The notes below the pieces were generated by a model that searched no databases, was not told the DNA's origin, and worked only from the letters and a program-made list of their open reading frames with translations. Positions 1-9,518 of a DNA stretch of 41,485 bases are shown piece by piece. The position numbers and the translations under genes are program-made. Origin of the DNA: Parvularculales bacterium. GTDB lineage: Bacteria; Pseudomonadota; Alphaproteobacteria; JAPOUT01; JBAJNM01. The DNA lies in NCBI GenBank assembly GCA_036881865.1, contig JBAJNM010000014.1, positions 1 to 41,485 of the forward strand, read 5' to 3'. Positions within the stretch are counted from its first letter, which is position 1, and the number at the start of each line of letters is the position of its first letter.

Positions 1-2819
1 GGGTTTTTATGTTTTAACAGGCTCCCAAGAACGGAGGGGGCTATAGGTTGAGCTATGGTTTCACGGGGGGCGGGGGTGTCCATCCATGGTACGCGGGGAA
101 GAGAGGTTGTCGCATCACGAGTCGGTTGAAAATCAGAAGGTGTAGTGCTTTGTTTGCTCTCAAGACGCCAAATTGTTGCGCCATTATTATCTGTAGTTTG
201 CCACTCTGGTTTTTCAAGAGCCTGTTGTGCCATAGCGTACCAGCTGTCTTTAGGAGGGCTGTTGGATCTCTTGTTAGTGAAGCCGCCGATATAAAGTTGA
301 TCTCTGGCGCGGGTGAGAGCTACATAAAATAACCGCCGGTATTCATCATTGCGTTTTTTTTGTCTCTCGTTTTTTAACTGTTGGATAGGTTCGCAGTTGT
401 GCCCTCCCCACAGCAAGACAGAGTGCCATCCACTATGGGCCTCAAGAATCGGTGATTCCTGTGTGCCGTGCGGAGTATCACAGCAATCCGGTAGCATAAC
501 AATGTTAGCCTCAAGACCCTTAGCGGCATGAACGGTCATAATTCTAACCTCACCACGACCATGGTCCATATCTCGTTTTATTTCTGTAGGTGCGTTAGAC
601 ATCCAATGCAAAAAGCCTTGCAATGATGAGCCGTTGCGGCTCTCATAATCAAGAGCCAGCGATAAAAACTCATCAATCGGGTCTTCTGCATCCGGACCCA
701 AACGGGCGAGAATCTTGCGCCGTCCTCCTTGCACTGACAACACATCATTATAAAAGTCAAAGGGCGATACCATATCCGTGCGGGCCAAAAGATGCTCAAG
801 TTCTGTTCTCACTTTAGAAAACTTATCATTGCTTGATGCCATAGTCCCAAGATTATTCCACAAAGAGCCGGGGCGATTATGAGCGATCGTGTAGAGATCA
901 TCCTCATCAAGCTCAAACAAAGGACTTTTCAAAACACACGCCAAAGTTAAGTCATCTTCGGGTAATAAGACAAAAGCCCCCAGTGTCATCAAATCCATAA
1001 CCGCTATTTGGTCTGTCATTACCATGCGATCAGCGCCCGCTACAGGAATATTCTGGGTTTTGAACAGACGTAGCATTTCATCTACCAGCAAGTTTCCTGA
1101 TCGTTTGCGCACCAAAATTAAAATGTCACCCGGCGTAATGGGTCGCCCCTGCGAGGGCAGTGGGGTTTTGTCGTCAAGCCAGCCTCGGACAATATTTACG
1201 ATGCGGTGAGCTAGGCGGGTACGGGGATGGTCTGCCCGACCCGTGGAGTGCGGTACGAGGGTGGGATCGTCATCTGGTGTTTTATCGTGGGTTTCCGGCT
1301 CCCAGAGTTCCACACATCCGGCATCTTCTGCCCGTTGGGTTGTATGGTGAATATCAATCTCTGTACCGAGGCATCCTTTGATGCTGAAAATAGCATCTAC
1401 AGCCTGCAAAACAGGAGATGTGGTGCGAAAAGAACGGTCAAGCTCAACAGAGTCAAAATCTTTGCCTGTATGGGGGACATGGCTGGAAAAAAAACAGCGC
1501 ATTTTTTCAAACGCCTCCGGATCTGCTCCCTGAAAGCTGAAAATTGACTGCTTGTTGTCGCCAACGGCAAACACGGTGCGGTTTGTCTCGCGTGCGCTCT
1601 CACCAGAGAAAAACTCTTCTGTTAGTGCCTGCACAATATCCCATTGTAGGGTAGAATTATCTTGCGCCTCATCAACCAGAATATGGTCTAACCCGCCATC
1701 CAGCTTGTATAAAACCCACGCCGCCTGACGAGAAGTGCGCAACAAATCTACGGTGCGTAAAATAAGATCGTCATAATCCAGAAATCCGCGCTTGGTTTTG
1801 GCCCTCTCCCATGCACTAAGAGCGGCACGGGCAACAGTCAGTAGGGCGAGGCTATGTTCAGCAGTGAGGGCTCTGTTGTAACGTTCGTATAATAAACAAA
1901 GCCTCTCTTTTTCGGCCATAAGAGCATCATAGGTGGTGGCATTTTCGTTCCCTATCTTTTTTGTTGGAAATTTCTTCCGAGGCATACGATCTTTTGTGAG
2001 AAAAACATCCAGATAGGACTCCAGAGTTGCAGAGCGGTCAGGAGATTCAAAGAACAGGCCAAGTTCGGGTTTAATGTAGGCCGCTGCACGTAACTCTTTT
2101 TCTGCTTGCGGATAGGCCATTTCCTGCCGCACGGATTGAGACGTTATGGTGGATTCCAGATTAAGGGCACCGTAGATAGTTGCCCCTTTTTCATCCATAG
2201 TGCGCACAATATTGCGCTGGTCTATGAGGGTGTTAAACAAAGTGCTAAAATCTTGTTCATTGACCAAAGTGCCCAGAACACCCATGGCACGGCCTAAGGT
2301 TGTGTTTGCATCTTGAGTAGCACTAAGCAACACGGAGTTGCGCACGTCTTGCTTAAGAGCGTGAACCTCATGATCGCTTAACACCTGAAAATGTGCCGGA
2401 ACGCCCGCCTCAAGAGGAAACCGCTTTAATATATGTTCGCAAAAGCCGTGGATGGTTTGGATTTTAAGCCCACCCGGTGTTTCCAGCACTCTGGCAAATA
2501 ATTGCCGTGCATGAGCCAACGCTGATTCGTCAGGAAGCACACCGGTGAGAGTTTCGATGGTGCTTTTAAGGATATCGTCCGGCATCACAACCCATCCTCC
2601 CAACCGACGAAACAAACGTTCTTTCATCTCCGAAGCTGCAACACGGGTAAACGTAAGGCATAAAATTCGTTCGGGCAGTGCGTCTTTCAGCAGGAGCCGG
2701 ACAATGCGGTCAATCAACACGTGGGTTTTGCCGGAGCCTGCATTGGCACTTACCCATACGGAAGTCTCTGGTGTGGAGGCACGACGTTGTTCTTGCGTGG
2801 GTTGGGGCACAGTGGTCAT
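1..2819 (-). CDS. addA: AddA, helicase-nuclease subunit of AddAB (3' end beyond window)
   Basis: AddA is the UvrD/Rep-type helicase and nuclease subunit of AddAB, which resects double-strand breaks for RecA-dependent repair. The frame is open from the ATG at 2819 to the left edge, giving about 939 codons of a protein usually near 1150 residues, so the C-terminal nuclease domain lies outside the window. Visible motifs are Walker A (SANAGSGKTHVL, about residues 23-34), motif Ia (LTFTRVAASEM), motif II (LVDEAQDNSTLQWD), motif III (VGDNKQSIFSFQGADP), the TVHAAKGLEA motif and motif VI (FYVALTRARDQL). The start overlaps the addB stop as ATGA, implying translational coupling. I checked the regions carrying these motifs by hand and saw no stop or frameshift in them. 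Confidence 0.95.
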   Translation of the reverse strand, partial: MTTVPQPTQEQRRASTPETSVWVSANAGSGKTHVLIDRIVRLLLKDALPERILCLTFTRVAASEMKERLFRRLGGWVVMPDDILKSTIETLTGVLPDESALAHARQLFARVLETPGGLKIQTIHGFCEHILKRFPLEAGVPAHFQVLSDHEVHALKQDVRNSVLLSATQDANTTLGRAMGVLGTLVNEQDFSTLFNTLIDQRNIVRTMDEKGATIYGALNLESTITSQSVRQEMAYPQAEKELRAAAYIKPELGLFFESPDRSATLESYLDVFLTKDRMPRKKFPTKKIGNENATTYDALMAEKERLCLLYERYNRALTAEHSLALLTVARAALSAWERAKTKRGFLDYDDLILRTVDLLRTSRQAAWVLYKLDGGLDHILVDEAQDNSTLQWDIVQALTEEFFSGESARETNRTVFAVGDNKQSIFSFQGADPEAFEKMRCFFSSHVPHTGKDFDSVELDRSFRTTSPVLQAVDAIFSIKGCLGTEIDIHHTTQRAEDAGCVELWEPETHDKTPDDDPTLVPHSTGRADHPRTRLAHRIVNIVRGWLDDKTPLPSQGRPITPGDILILVRKRSGNLLVDEMLRLFKTQNIPVAGADRMVMTDQIAVMDLMTLGAFVLLPEDDLTLACVLKSPLFELDEDDLYTIAHNRPGSLWNNLGTMASSNDKFSKVRTELEHLLARTDMVSPFDFYNDVLSVQGGRRKILARLGPDAEDPIDEFLSLALDYESRNGSSLQGFLHWMSNAPTEIKRDMDHGRGEVRIMTVHAAKGLEANIVMLPDCCDTPHGTQESPILEAHSGWHSVLLWGGHNCEPIQQLKNERQKKRNDEYRRLFYVALTRARDQLYIGGFTNKRSNSPPKDSWYAMAQQALEKPEWQTTDNNGATIWRLESKQSTTPSDFQPTRDATTSLPRVPWMDTPAPRETIAQPIAPSVLGSLLKHKN

Positions 2820-5800
2820 GAGGGGGAGTCCTGCTCCATACCGGCAGACCATTCCAGCACCCGCGCCAGATGGTCATAATCGCTGTGCCACAGGAATGAT
2901 GAGGGGCGAATATGAGAGGCGTAAGGCATGTTCGGGTTGGTATATTTTTCCAAAAGAATGCGCAGCATTTGAAGCGTCTCATCTGCTAGATGATTAGCAT
3001 CTATGGGTCTTGTACGATTACGAAGAGGATGTTCTTCCCCGGGTGTTTTCCCCCCGGACAATTTGATATAAACAAGTTCTTCGGTGGGATGGGGGGGTAT
3101 ATGCTCAAAAGCCCCATGCCTTGCCATGGCAGCTTCTAAGGGCAGTTGCGGCCTGAATCGGTGTATCACCTGAGAAGCACTTGGAATAGTACCGGTTTTA
3201 TAATCATAAATAACTAACGCACCATTTTCCTGAATATTAATTTGGTCTGCGCGACCGTGTAAATGATAAACCTGTCCGGCGACATTTATTTCCATGTCAC
3301 CTTTTGCTTCTACCGCAAGGTGCTTTGTGTTTTGGCGTCGTTGTGCTTCTCCCTCGGCGAACCATTCCATCGCTTGCACAAAGCGCGGCCACCAAAACGC
3401 ATAAACACTTGAATGAGAAATCCCTGTCTCGACAAAAATCCGCTCGCCAATTCTTATGAGTTCCTCTAGAGCATTTTCCGGCAGGTGATCAGGAAAAAGG
3501 CGGCCAAACTCCTCCATCACATCATGGATGGCATTGCCCCGATGACGGGCATTAAGAGGCTCATCCAGAGGGCTAAGTGCACGCAAACGCAATACATACC
3601 GTGCATAAAGAGAGTAAGGATCGTAAATAAGGGTTTCTACCTCCGTTACGGAAATCCTTGTGGGCCGCACTGCCACCGGCGGTGTAGGCGCCGGTGGCTT
3701 AATGGGGCGAATGGGTTCGTCCGGTTGATCTAGGTAATGGGCATAATGGCTCCATGGCTTCGGTGTTTCTAGGGCGTGCTCGTGGCCCATGCCTGCCAGT
3801 AATATCTCCAAGCGCATCAACCAGCGAGATTTAACCGTTGGAGTTCCACCTTGCTTAAGAGCGCGGGTTATCACCACTTGTTTGGCGGCAGCTTTTTCAA
3901 AAAAATCGTGTGCTGCGAGTCCAATCCGGTGCTCCGGTGGGTCAAGGCCTAGTTTCTCTGCCATGGGACGGCTAATCCAAGGGTCAACATTTACGGTGGT
4001 AGGCCAAATGCCTTCATTTAATCCGCCCAAAATAACCAAATCGTGTGTTTGAAGTCGAGATTCTAAAACTCCTTGAATAGAAAGACGTGGGTGGCGATTA
4101 TAAACACTTCTGACAACTTGAGGGCGTGCCAACTCCATCAACAAACGTCCATAAGCGTTTAGGGACAAGGGTGGTATATCGGTGCATTGTTCTAGCGCAA
4201 CTTTAAGAAAGTGCGCGGTTGCCTGGCCGGCATCTCCGGCCCATAGTAGGGTAGTGCCTGTTTCCGTGTCGGTAGCGGCAAGCGCTTCAGCGGTACTAAT
4301 ATGCGCATGCAGCCACTGAGAAAAAGTAAGATTAGGTTCGTAGCGCACATTGCTCAATGGCTCAAAACAAGAGGCTAACTGGTTTATTAGTAAGGTGAGG
4401 TTTGTGTGCTCGCGTTCATTCTTGATTTTATTAAACGCCTGCCGTAAGCCATAAATACCTGTCGCCGGACGTACACCTCGTAGAATTCGGCGCTCCAAAC
4501 GTCGGGTAAGGCGGCGTACGGATGCTCTCTTTATGCCAAGCCCGGCAAGGGGGTGTTTCAACAAAGACAAAAGAGCAACCGGTGCCCACTCTTCCTCCAG
4601 CAGAGCTGTAGTGTGACGCAAAAACACAAAAGGCGGACTGTTAACTAACGGATATCCTGCAGAATCATCAACTGATATGTTCCAACGGCGCAATTCGGCC
4701 CCAACCCGGCGCGCCAGCGTGCGATCAGGGGTAACAAGAGTTGCAGTACGTTGCGGTGTTTCCAGAGTTTCGCGCATCATTAAGGCAATAGCCACCGCTT
4801 CCTCGCGAGGGGTGGGGGTTTCTATCACCTCAAGACCATCAAGGGGATTACTAGGGGGTTCAGTATCTTCTGGCGGGTTATCTGCAAGTCGATTACGCCA
4901 TGAGGCGGTGGCCTGCGCTGGTTTCATGGCTTCGCTTAACAAAACAACACGGCGGTGGACGCTACTCTCCGGCGATGCGGTCGGCCATGGGGCTACATCG
5001 GTTCTTGCAACGCCCATGGCTTCCAACAAACGCTTTAGGCTACATTGGGGATGGTCAGGACCGATGCTGTCCCAACTGTCATCGTCCATCATTGTGTCCA
5101 ACCCAGGCAGGACAACCACGCCTTGAGGCATGAACGCGATGATCTTTAACAGGGCTGCCGTTGCAGGGAGACTGCCGGTTGATCCTGCAGCTATAACAGG
5201 ATGGGGTGGCGGGTGTTGTTGCCAGTGGGTGGCTAACAATTTGAGGGTTTTAACCCGACGGGCGGCTGGATCTAACCGGTTGCGGGTGTGTAGAATCTTC
5301 GGCCATTGCTCTGTGATGATAGAAAGAAACGTCATCATCTGTCGCCAGTTTTCGGCATAATCTGAAGGAGTTAATCTTTCCAGATCTTTCAAGTTTGCTT
5401 CTTGTAAGTGGATAGAATCCAAAAACCTCCCCAATTCAAAAGCAAGGGCGGCAGCTTGAGCTGCATCCTGTGGACCTGCTTCTGAAGTGTAACTCCATTG
5501 AAGGATGAGAGTTGTCAGCAAAGACTGACGTTCCAAAGGTGCAAGCGCCGGTGGTAGTATTTCCGTTATGCCAATTTCCGCCCAAACCGTATCATCTACG
5601 CCGCTATCTGCTTCACCAAGGGCCATATCCTCCTCTCCCAAATCACCAAGGGCCCGAATAGAGGGTAACAACATAGCCCGCTTTTTGTTGGATTTAAGAA
5701 AAGCATCTGCCAAAGTGCGTACCGCACGTCGGGTAGGCAATAAAATTGTGGCATCAGAAAGAGAATGAGTATCGCTCTTTAAGCACCCCCCTAACTTTGG

Positions 5801-5875
5801 GTTTATCATCAGGCCGTATGCCAGATGATCAAGAAAGGGCACACCGGAAGGAATGGTAAAGACTGTAGCCGTCAC
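2816..5875 (-). CDS. addB: AddB, nuclease/helicase-like subunit of AddAB
   Basis: AddB is the partner of AddA in the AddAB break-resection complex. The protein is 1019 residues if it starts at the GTG at 5875. That start overlaps the TGA of the upstream gene as GTGA and is preferred over an in-frame ATG at 5935 inside the upstream gene. The N-terminus (VFTIPSGVPFLDHLAYGL) matches alphaproteobacterial AddB openings. Near the C-terminus, IYDYKTGTIP is the RecB-family nuclease motif. The inactivated superfamily I helicase core lies between. The gene ends in an ATGA overlap with addA. The order murU-addB-addA is common in Alphaproteobacteria. Confidence 0.93.
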   Translation of the reverse strand: MTATVFTIPSGVPFLDHLAYGLMINPKLGGCLKSDTHSLSDATILLPTRRAVRTLADAFLKSNKKRAMLLPSIRALGDLGEEDMALGEADSGVDDTVWAEIGITEILPPALAPLERQSLLTTLILQWSYTSEAGPQDAAQAAALAFELGRFLDSIHLQEANLKDLERLTPSDYAENWRQMMTFLSIITEQWPKILHTRNRLDPAARRVKTLKLLATHWQQHPPPHPVIAAGSTGSLPATAALLKIIAFMPQGVVVLPGLDTMMDDDSWDSIGPDHPQCSLKRLLEAMGVARTDVAPWPTASPESSVHRRVVLLSEAMKPAQATASWRNRLADNPPEDTEPPSNPLDGLEVIETPTPREEAVAIALMMRETLETPQRTATLVTPDRTLARRVGAELRRWNISVDDSAGYPLVNSPPFVFLRHTTALLEEEWAPVALLSLLKHPLAGLGIKRASVRRLTRRLERRILRGVRPATGIYGLRQAFNKIKNEREHTNLTLLINQLASCFEPLSNVRYEPNLTFSQWLHAHISTAEALAATDTETGTTLLWAGDAGQATAHFLKVALEQCTDIPPLSLNAYGRLLMELARPQVVRSVYNRHPRLSIQGVLESRLQTHDLVILGGLNEGIWPTTVNVDPWISRPMAEKLGLDPPEHRIGLAAHDFFEKAAAKQVVITRALKQGGTPTVKSRWLMRLEILLAGMGHEHALETPKPWSHYAHYLDQPDEPIRPIKPPAPTPPVAVRPTRISVTEVETLIYDPYSLYARYVLRLRALSPLDEPLNARHRGNAIHDVMEEFGRLFPDHLPENALEELIRIGERIFVETGISHSSVYAFWWPRFVQAMEWFAEGEAQRRQNTKHLAVEAKGDMEINVAGQVYHLHGRADQINIQENGALVIYDYKTGTIPSASQVIHRFRPQLPLEAAMARHGAFEHIPPHPTEELVYIKLSGGKTPGEEHPLRNRTRPIDANHLADETLQMLRILLEKYTNPNMPYASHIRPSSFLWHSDYDHLARVLEWSAGMEQDSPS

Positions 5876-6621
5876 AACGCCTCCATAAGATGTTCGGCAC
5901 GTTTTATATCTTCGACTCGCCCTACATGGAACCATGTTCCCTCAAGGCTCGTACCGTAGAGATGTCCTCGCTTTATTGCCTTATCCCACAAGAGGTTGCA
6001 GGAAAAAGTACCAACAGGAGCACCAGCCAGCAAGGTAGGAGAGATTATTTGAACGCCTGTATAAAAAAATGGGGCGGGGGTATGGTTTGGAGGGCGGGTG
6101 AGTTTGCCTTCACTGTCCATAAAAAAATCGCCCGTACCGTCCATAAGAGGTGTATCAGCCTGTCTTACTACAAGCAGCAAGGCATCCATGGTGTGAGGGT
6201 CAAAGGAGCGCATCATACGGATGAGAGCGTTATCGTCTCCCGTCCAAAGAGAATCAGAGTTACAGGCAAAAAAGCAGCCTTCTCCCAAAAGAGGTTTCGC
6301 CTTAACAAGTGCTCCGCCAGTGTCCAGTATTTTCTCTCGCTCGTCCGATATGGTAATGGCTGGCATTTGTAGCTCGGCTAGATAAGCCTCCAGCTTATCG
6401 GCTAGATAATGAACGTTCACTACAATATTTTGAATGCCACAAGCGTGTAATCTGTCAAGCATATAATCAATCAAGGGACGTCCTGCTACCTGAACAAGAG
6501 GTTTGGGAGTTGTTTGGGTTAAAGGAGTCATGCGTTGCCCAAAACCAGCGGCTAAAACTATAGCGTGAGTGATGGAAGAGGATGACACGGGTGTTATGCG
6601 TCCTGCCTGCTTGGGTACCAC
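5872..6621 (-). CDS. murU: Nucleotidyltransferase, probable MurNAc-1-phosphate uridylyltransferase MurU
   Basis: This is a sugar-1-phosphate nucleotidyltransferase of about 240-249 residues. The signature AIVLAAGFGQRMTPLT followed by TPKPLVQVAGRP binds the nucleotide and metal; later NSDS and GTWFHVGRVEDI also fit the family. In Pseudomonas and Caulobacter the homologue next to AmgK makes UDP-MurNAc from MurNAc-1-phosphate, recycling cell-wall sugar and bypassing MurA, the fosfomycin target. That role is inferred here from adjacency to amgK. The ATG at 6621 lies 28 bases inside amgK; a GTG at 6588, just after the amgK stop, is an equally plausible start. The stop overlaps addB as GTGA. Confidence 0.85.
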   Translation of the reverse strand: MVPKQAGRITPVSSSSITHAIVLAAGFGQRMTPLTQTTPKPLVQVAGRPLIDYMLDRLHACGIQNIVVNVHYLADKLEAYLAELQMPAITISDEREKILDTGGALVKAKPLLGEGCFFACNSDSLWTGDDNALIRMMRSFDPHTMDALLLVVRQADTPLMDGTGDFFMDSEGKLTRPPNHTPAPFFYTGVQIISPTLLAGAPVGTFSCNLLWDKAIKRGHLYGTSLEGTWFHVGRVEDIKRAEHLMEAL

Positions 6622-7676
6622 GGAGTTTGTGAAAATCGGCGAGCTATAGTCTTAAGGGCGGGGTGTGCCAAATTGCGTGTTAGATAATCTGCCATGCGGG
6701 GCAAATGCTCACGATAAGCATGTTTGTTATCTCTTTTCCATAGGCGGGTGAAGACTCCCATAATGCGAATGCTCCGCTGGGCTGCCAAAACAGCATAACA
6801 CGCTTGAAAGGTTTGCGGATTGAAATCTGGACGTCGGTGAGTCATGGCGGATATATATTTATCTAGTAAATGTGCCTCCAGTATCGCTGGTACATCTTGC
6901 CGTGCATCCTGAAGTAGAGAAACAAGGTCATAAGCTTCCGGTCCTAACAGCGCATCCTGATAGTCCAGAATACCAACCCGCGCAACGCCAACCTTCGCAT
7001 GTTGCCACATGAGATTAGGGGAATGAAAATCTCGCAACATTAGATGATCCGGTTCATCTTTTACATAGCGTTCATAAAGAGCGCGCCACAGTTTTTGTTC
7101 TTCACGAAACAATGTTATCTCAAGCGGATTACCCAGCACTTCATGCCTGTACCAACGTGTAAATAAGGCAACCTCTGAAAGAAAAACATTTATCCCAAAC
7201 AAGGGCAATCTATACAACCCACCACCGGGAACCGGTAAGGCTTCCGGCAGAGGTTGACTGTGGAGATGCACTAAAACCTCCACCGCTGCCGTAAGCAAAG
7301 CCTTGTTATCACCCCCCCAAGTAGATGCATTGAGATAGGTATTGTTACCCAAATCCTCCAGCAACAAAAACCCATGAGGCAAGTCATGCGCTAGCAAAGT
7401 AGGTGCTCCCAATCCCAAGCTATGCAAATAATCTCCAACAGCCATAAAAGGTTCGCAATCCAATGCCAGCCGTGCCTTTATGGCATAGGGTCGCAAGACT
7501 GGTCCCATGGGAGGAGAATCCATTAAGATAGCTGTCTCATGCTTACGATATAGCCGCGCATAATGGCGATGAGATGCATCATCACGCAAAGACTCTAAGT
7601 GAGCTCCTCCCCAACCAGCTTGCTCAAGAAAATCCGCCGCAATTGCCTTACGGGCAGAGACATCTGCCTCAGACAT
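6594..7676 (-). CDS. amgK: Sugar kinase of the aminoglycoside phosphotransferase fold, probable AmgK
   Basis: This is a 360-residue APH-fold phosphotransferase. The catalytic loop is LRDFHSPNLMW and the metal-binding motif is GILDYQDALLGPEAYDL. Family members in this position act as anomeric MurNAc/GlcNAc kinases (AmgK) feeding MurU. I start it at the ATG at 7676 (MSEADVSARK), which overlaps the tsaE stop by 8 bases; an in-frame ATG at 7745 would lie deep inside tsaE. Despite the fold name, nothing suggests antibiotic resistance. Encoding between tsaE and murU matches the conserved alphaproteobacterial cluster. Confidence 0.87.
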   Translation of the reverse strand: MSEADVSARKAIAADFLEQAGWGGAHLESLRDDASHRHYARLYRKHETAILMDSPPMGPVLRPYAIKARLALDCEPFMAVGDYLHSLGLGAPTLLAHDLPHGFLLLEDLGNNTYLNASTWGGDNKALLTAAVEVLVHLHSQPLPEALPVPGGGLYRLPLFGINVFLSEVALFTRWYRHEVLGNPLEITLFREEQKLWRALYERYVKDEPDHLMLRDFHSPNLMWQHAKVGVARVGILDYQDALLGPEAYDLVSLLQDARQDVPAILEAHLLDKYISAMTHRRPDFNPQTFQACYAVLAAQRSIRIMGVFTRLWKRDNKHAYREHLPRMADYLTRNLAHPALKTIARRFSQTPWYPSRQDA

Positions 7677-8166
7677 TGGCAATAACGTCCATCCAGCGCT
7701 CGCTCCCCGAAAGATAGGCCATACGTTCCATCTCCGATTGCGCATTCGGCATTGACAAAGTGATATCCAACCTATCCACAGGCAGATAAGCCCCCCAACG
7801 CTCAGGCCACTCCATCAACACCACACCCTCATCTAAGGCTTCTTCAAGGCCCAATTCAAAGACGTCCTCCAGTTTGTCCAAGCGGTAAAGATCAACATGA
7901 GATATGGGGAATTTATCCGTCTTGTAAATCTGCACGAGGGTAAATGTGGGACTAGGTACAGTGACGTCCGAAAAAAACGCGCCAATCACGCCACGAGCCA
8001 AAACCGTCTTGCCCATAGCCAAATCACCATTGAGGGCTACCAAATCGCCCGGGCGCAAGAAATCAGCCACACGACCGCCGAGCGCTCGTGTGGCGGCTTC
8101 ATTCGGCAATCTCAACTGGCGGGCAGAATGGGTCAAGGATAGAGTTTCAGAGTCAGAGGTCTTCAT
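7669..8166 (-). CDS. tsaE: TsaE, ATPase of tRNA threonylcarbamoyladenosine synthesis
   Basis: TsaE is the small ATPase that works with TsaB, TsaC and TsaD to place t6A at position 37 of ANN-decoding tRNAs. The protein is 165 residues from the ATG at 8166 (MKTSDSETLSL); an in-frame start at 8232 would overlap the divergent reductase gene. Walker A reads NGDLAMGKTVLARG, with AM where most homologues have GA. VPSPTFTLVQIY, HVDLYRL and LMEWPERWG are the other family blocks. It heads the minus-strand operon that continues into amgK, murU, addB and addA. The same modified base is the substrate of MtaB, encoded at 15731-16999. Confidence 0.93.
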   Translation of the reverse strand: MKTSDSETLSLTHSARQLRLPNEAATRALGGRVADFLRPGDLVALNGDLAMGKTVLARGVIGAFFSDVTVPSPTFTLVQIYKTDKFPISHVDLYRLDKLEDVFELGLEEALDEGVVLMEWPERWGAYLPVDRLDITLSMPNAQSEMERMAYLSGSERWMDVIANV

Positions 8167-8213
8167 GGTAGCCTTGCGGCTAAGACTATCACAGAGAGTG
8201 GAAAGAAACAGAA

Positions 8214-9473
8214 ATGACAACAGGAGAGACAACAGAGGGGGCTGTGGGGTTTGTCATTGTTGGTGGTGGTCAGGCAGCGGTAGAGGCCATCGCTAGCCTG
8301 CGGGGTCAAGGTTATGAGGGGACTATTATTCTCATTGGTGATGAGCCCTATCTGCCTTATCAGCGTCCGCCGCTCTCTAAGAAATATCTTGACGGAACAT
8401 TGAGTAGAGAGCGGCTTTATCTGCGTCCTGAAGAATTTTACCGGAAATCGGGTGTGATGGTGCGGTTGGGGGAGACGGTGCATGCCATAGGCCGGCAAAC
8501 GCGCACGGTTGTCATGGGTGACGGAGAGCGTTTGAGATATGAAAAACTACTACTGACAACCGGTGCGCGAGCGCGGCATCTGGAAGGGGTAGGGGTTGAC
8601 CTTGTGGGGGTATATTCTTTGCGTTCCATTCAGGGTGTTGATGGGTTAAGGACGCATTTTGTTGAAGGTGCACGGTTGGTTATTGTGGGGGGTGGTTATA
8701 TTGGTCTTGAGGTTGCAGCCATCGGCGTGAGTATGGGGTTAGATGTAACAGTGCTGGAGGCAGCTGAGCGGGTTATGGCGCGGGTGGTAGCCCCTGAAGT
8801 ATCGCGCTTTTATGAAGCGGTTCATGAAGAAAAAGGAGTTTCCATTAAGACTGGTGTGGCTTTGGCCAGAATAGAAGGCACGAATGGTTGTGTAACAAAT
8901 GTAGTGGATAAGGCGGGGCGAACATATCCGGCAGATGTGGTGCTGGTGGGTGTCGGGGCATCCCCTAATGATACACTAGCTGCGGAGGCAGGTCTTGTGG
9001 TTGATGATGGCGTTGTGGTGGATCATCAGGCGCGTACGTCTGATGAGGCGATTTTTGCGGCGGGAGATTGCACGCGTTATCACAGTGTTTTGTATAACCG
9101 AGACATAAGACTGGAATCAGTGCAAAATGCTATAGAGCAAGCAAGAATAGCGGCAACGGCTATGTGTGGTGGGATGCGCGCCTATGATGAGACACCGTGG
9201 TTTTGGTCTGACCAATATGATTTGAAATTGCAGATTGCGGGATTATCAGAGGGTCATGATAAGACTGTCATGCGGGGTGAGACAGCATCACGATCTTTTG
9301 CGCTGTTTTATCTAAAGGAGGGCCGTCTTTTGGCGGTTGATGCTGTCAATCGGGCGCCAGAGTTTATGGTCTCCCGAAAGTTCATCAAAGAGAGAATGTG
9401 TTTTGACCCTAATATACTGGCAGACGAAAACATTTCCATGAAAGAGATGGCACAACGGGCATTGCAGAAATAA
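8214..9473 (+). CDS. FAD-dependent ferredoxin reductase (putidaredoxin reductase type)
   Basis: This is a 419-residue flavoprotein of the NAD(P)H:ferredoxin/rubredoxin reductase family. An N-terminal FAD-binding motif (VIVGGGQAAVEAIASLR, about 13-29), a second dinucleotide motif for NAD(P)H (LVIVGGGYIGLEVAA, about 155-169) and the IFAAGDCTRY flavin motif are visible. YLPYQRPPLSKKYL is typical of this family. The ferredoxin gene 45 bases downstream is the likely electron acceptor. The pair would pass electrons from NAD(P)H to a cytochrome P450, oxygenase or Fe-S biogenesis partner, none of which is in this window. GGAAAG lies upstream of the ATG. Only 47 bases separate it from divergent tsaE. 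Confidence 0.88.
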   Translation: MTTGETTEGAVGFVIVGGGQAAVEAIASLRGQGYEGTIILIGDEPYLPYQRPPLSKKYLDGTLSRERLYLRPEEFYRKSGVMVRLGETVHAIGRQTRTVVMGDGERLRYEKLLLTTGARARHLEGVGVDLVGVYSLRSIQGVDGLRTHFVEGARLVIVGGGYIGLEVAAIGVSMGLDVTVLEAAERVMARVVAPEVSRFYEAVHEEKGVSIKTGVALARIEGTNGCVTNVVDKAGRTYPADVVLVGVGASPNDTLAAEAGLVVDDGVVVDHQARTSDEAIFAAGDCTRYHSVLYNRDIRLESVQNAIEQARIAATAMCGGMRAYDETPWFWSDQYDLKLQIAGLSEGHDKTVMRGETASRSFALFYLKEGRLLAVDAVNRAPEFMVSRKFIKERMCFDPNILADENISMKEMAQRALQK

Positions 9474-9518
9474 ACTAACAACCGAACACTAAAATTAAGA
9501 AAGGTGGATAGTGTAACC

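Noticed and set aside
1-2819. Apparent lack of a long gene, suggesting a broken addA
   Set aside because: The minus-strand frame from 2819 stays open at the left edge, and helicase motifs appear in order in the parts I translated. It simply lacks a stop inside the window.
6594-7676. Aminoglycoside resistance gene
   Set aside because: Only the fold is shared. The neighbourhood with murU and tsaE fits a cell-wall sugar kinase.
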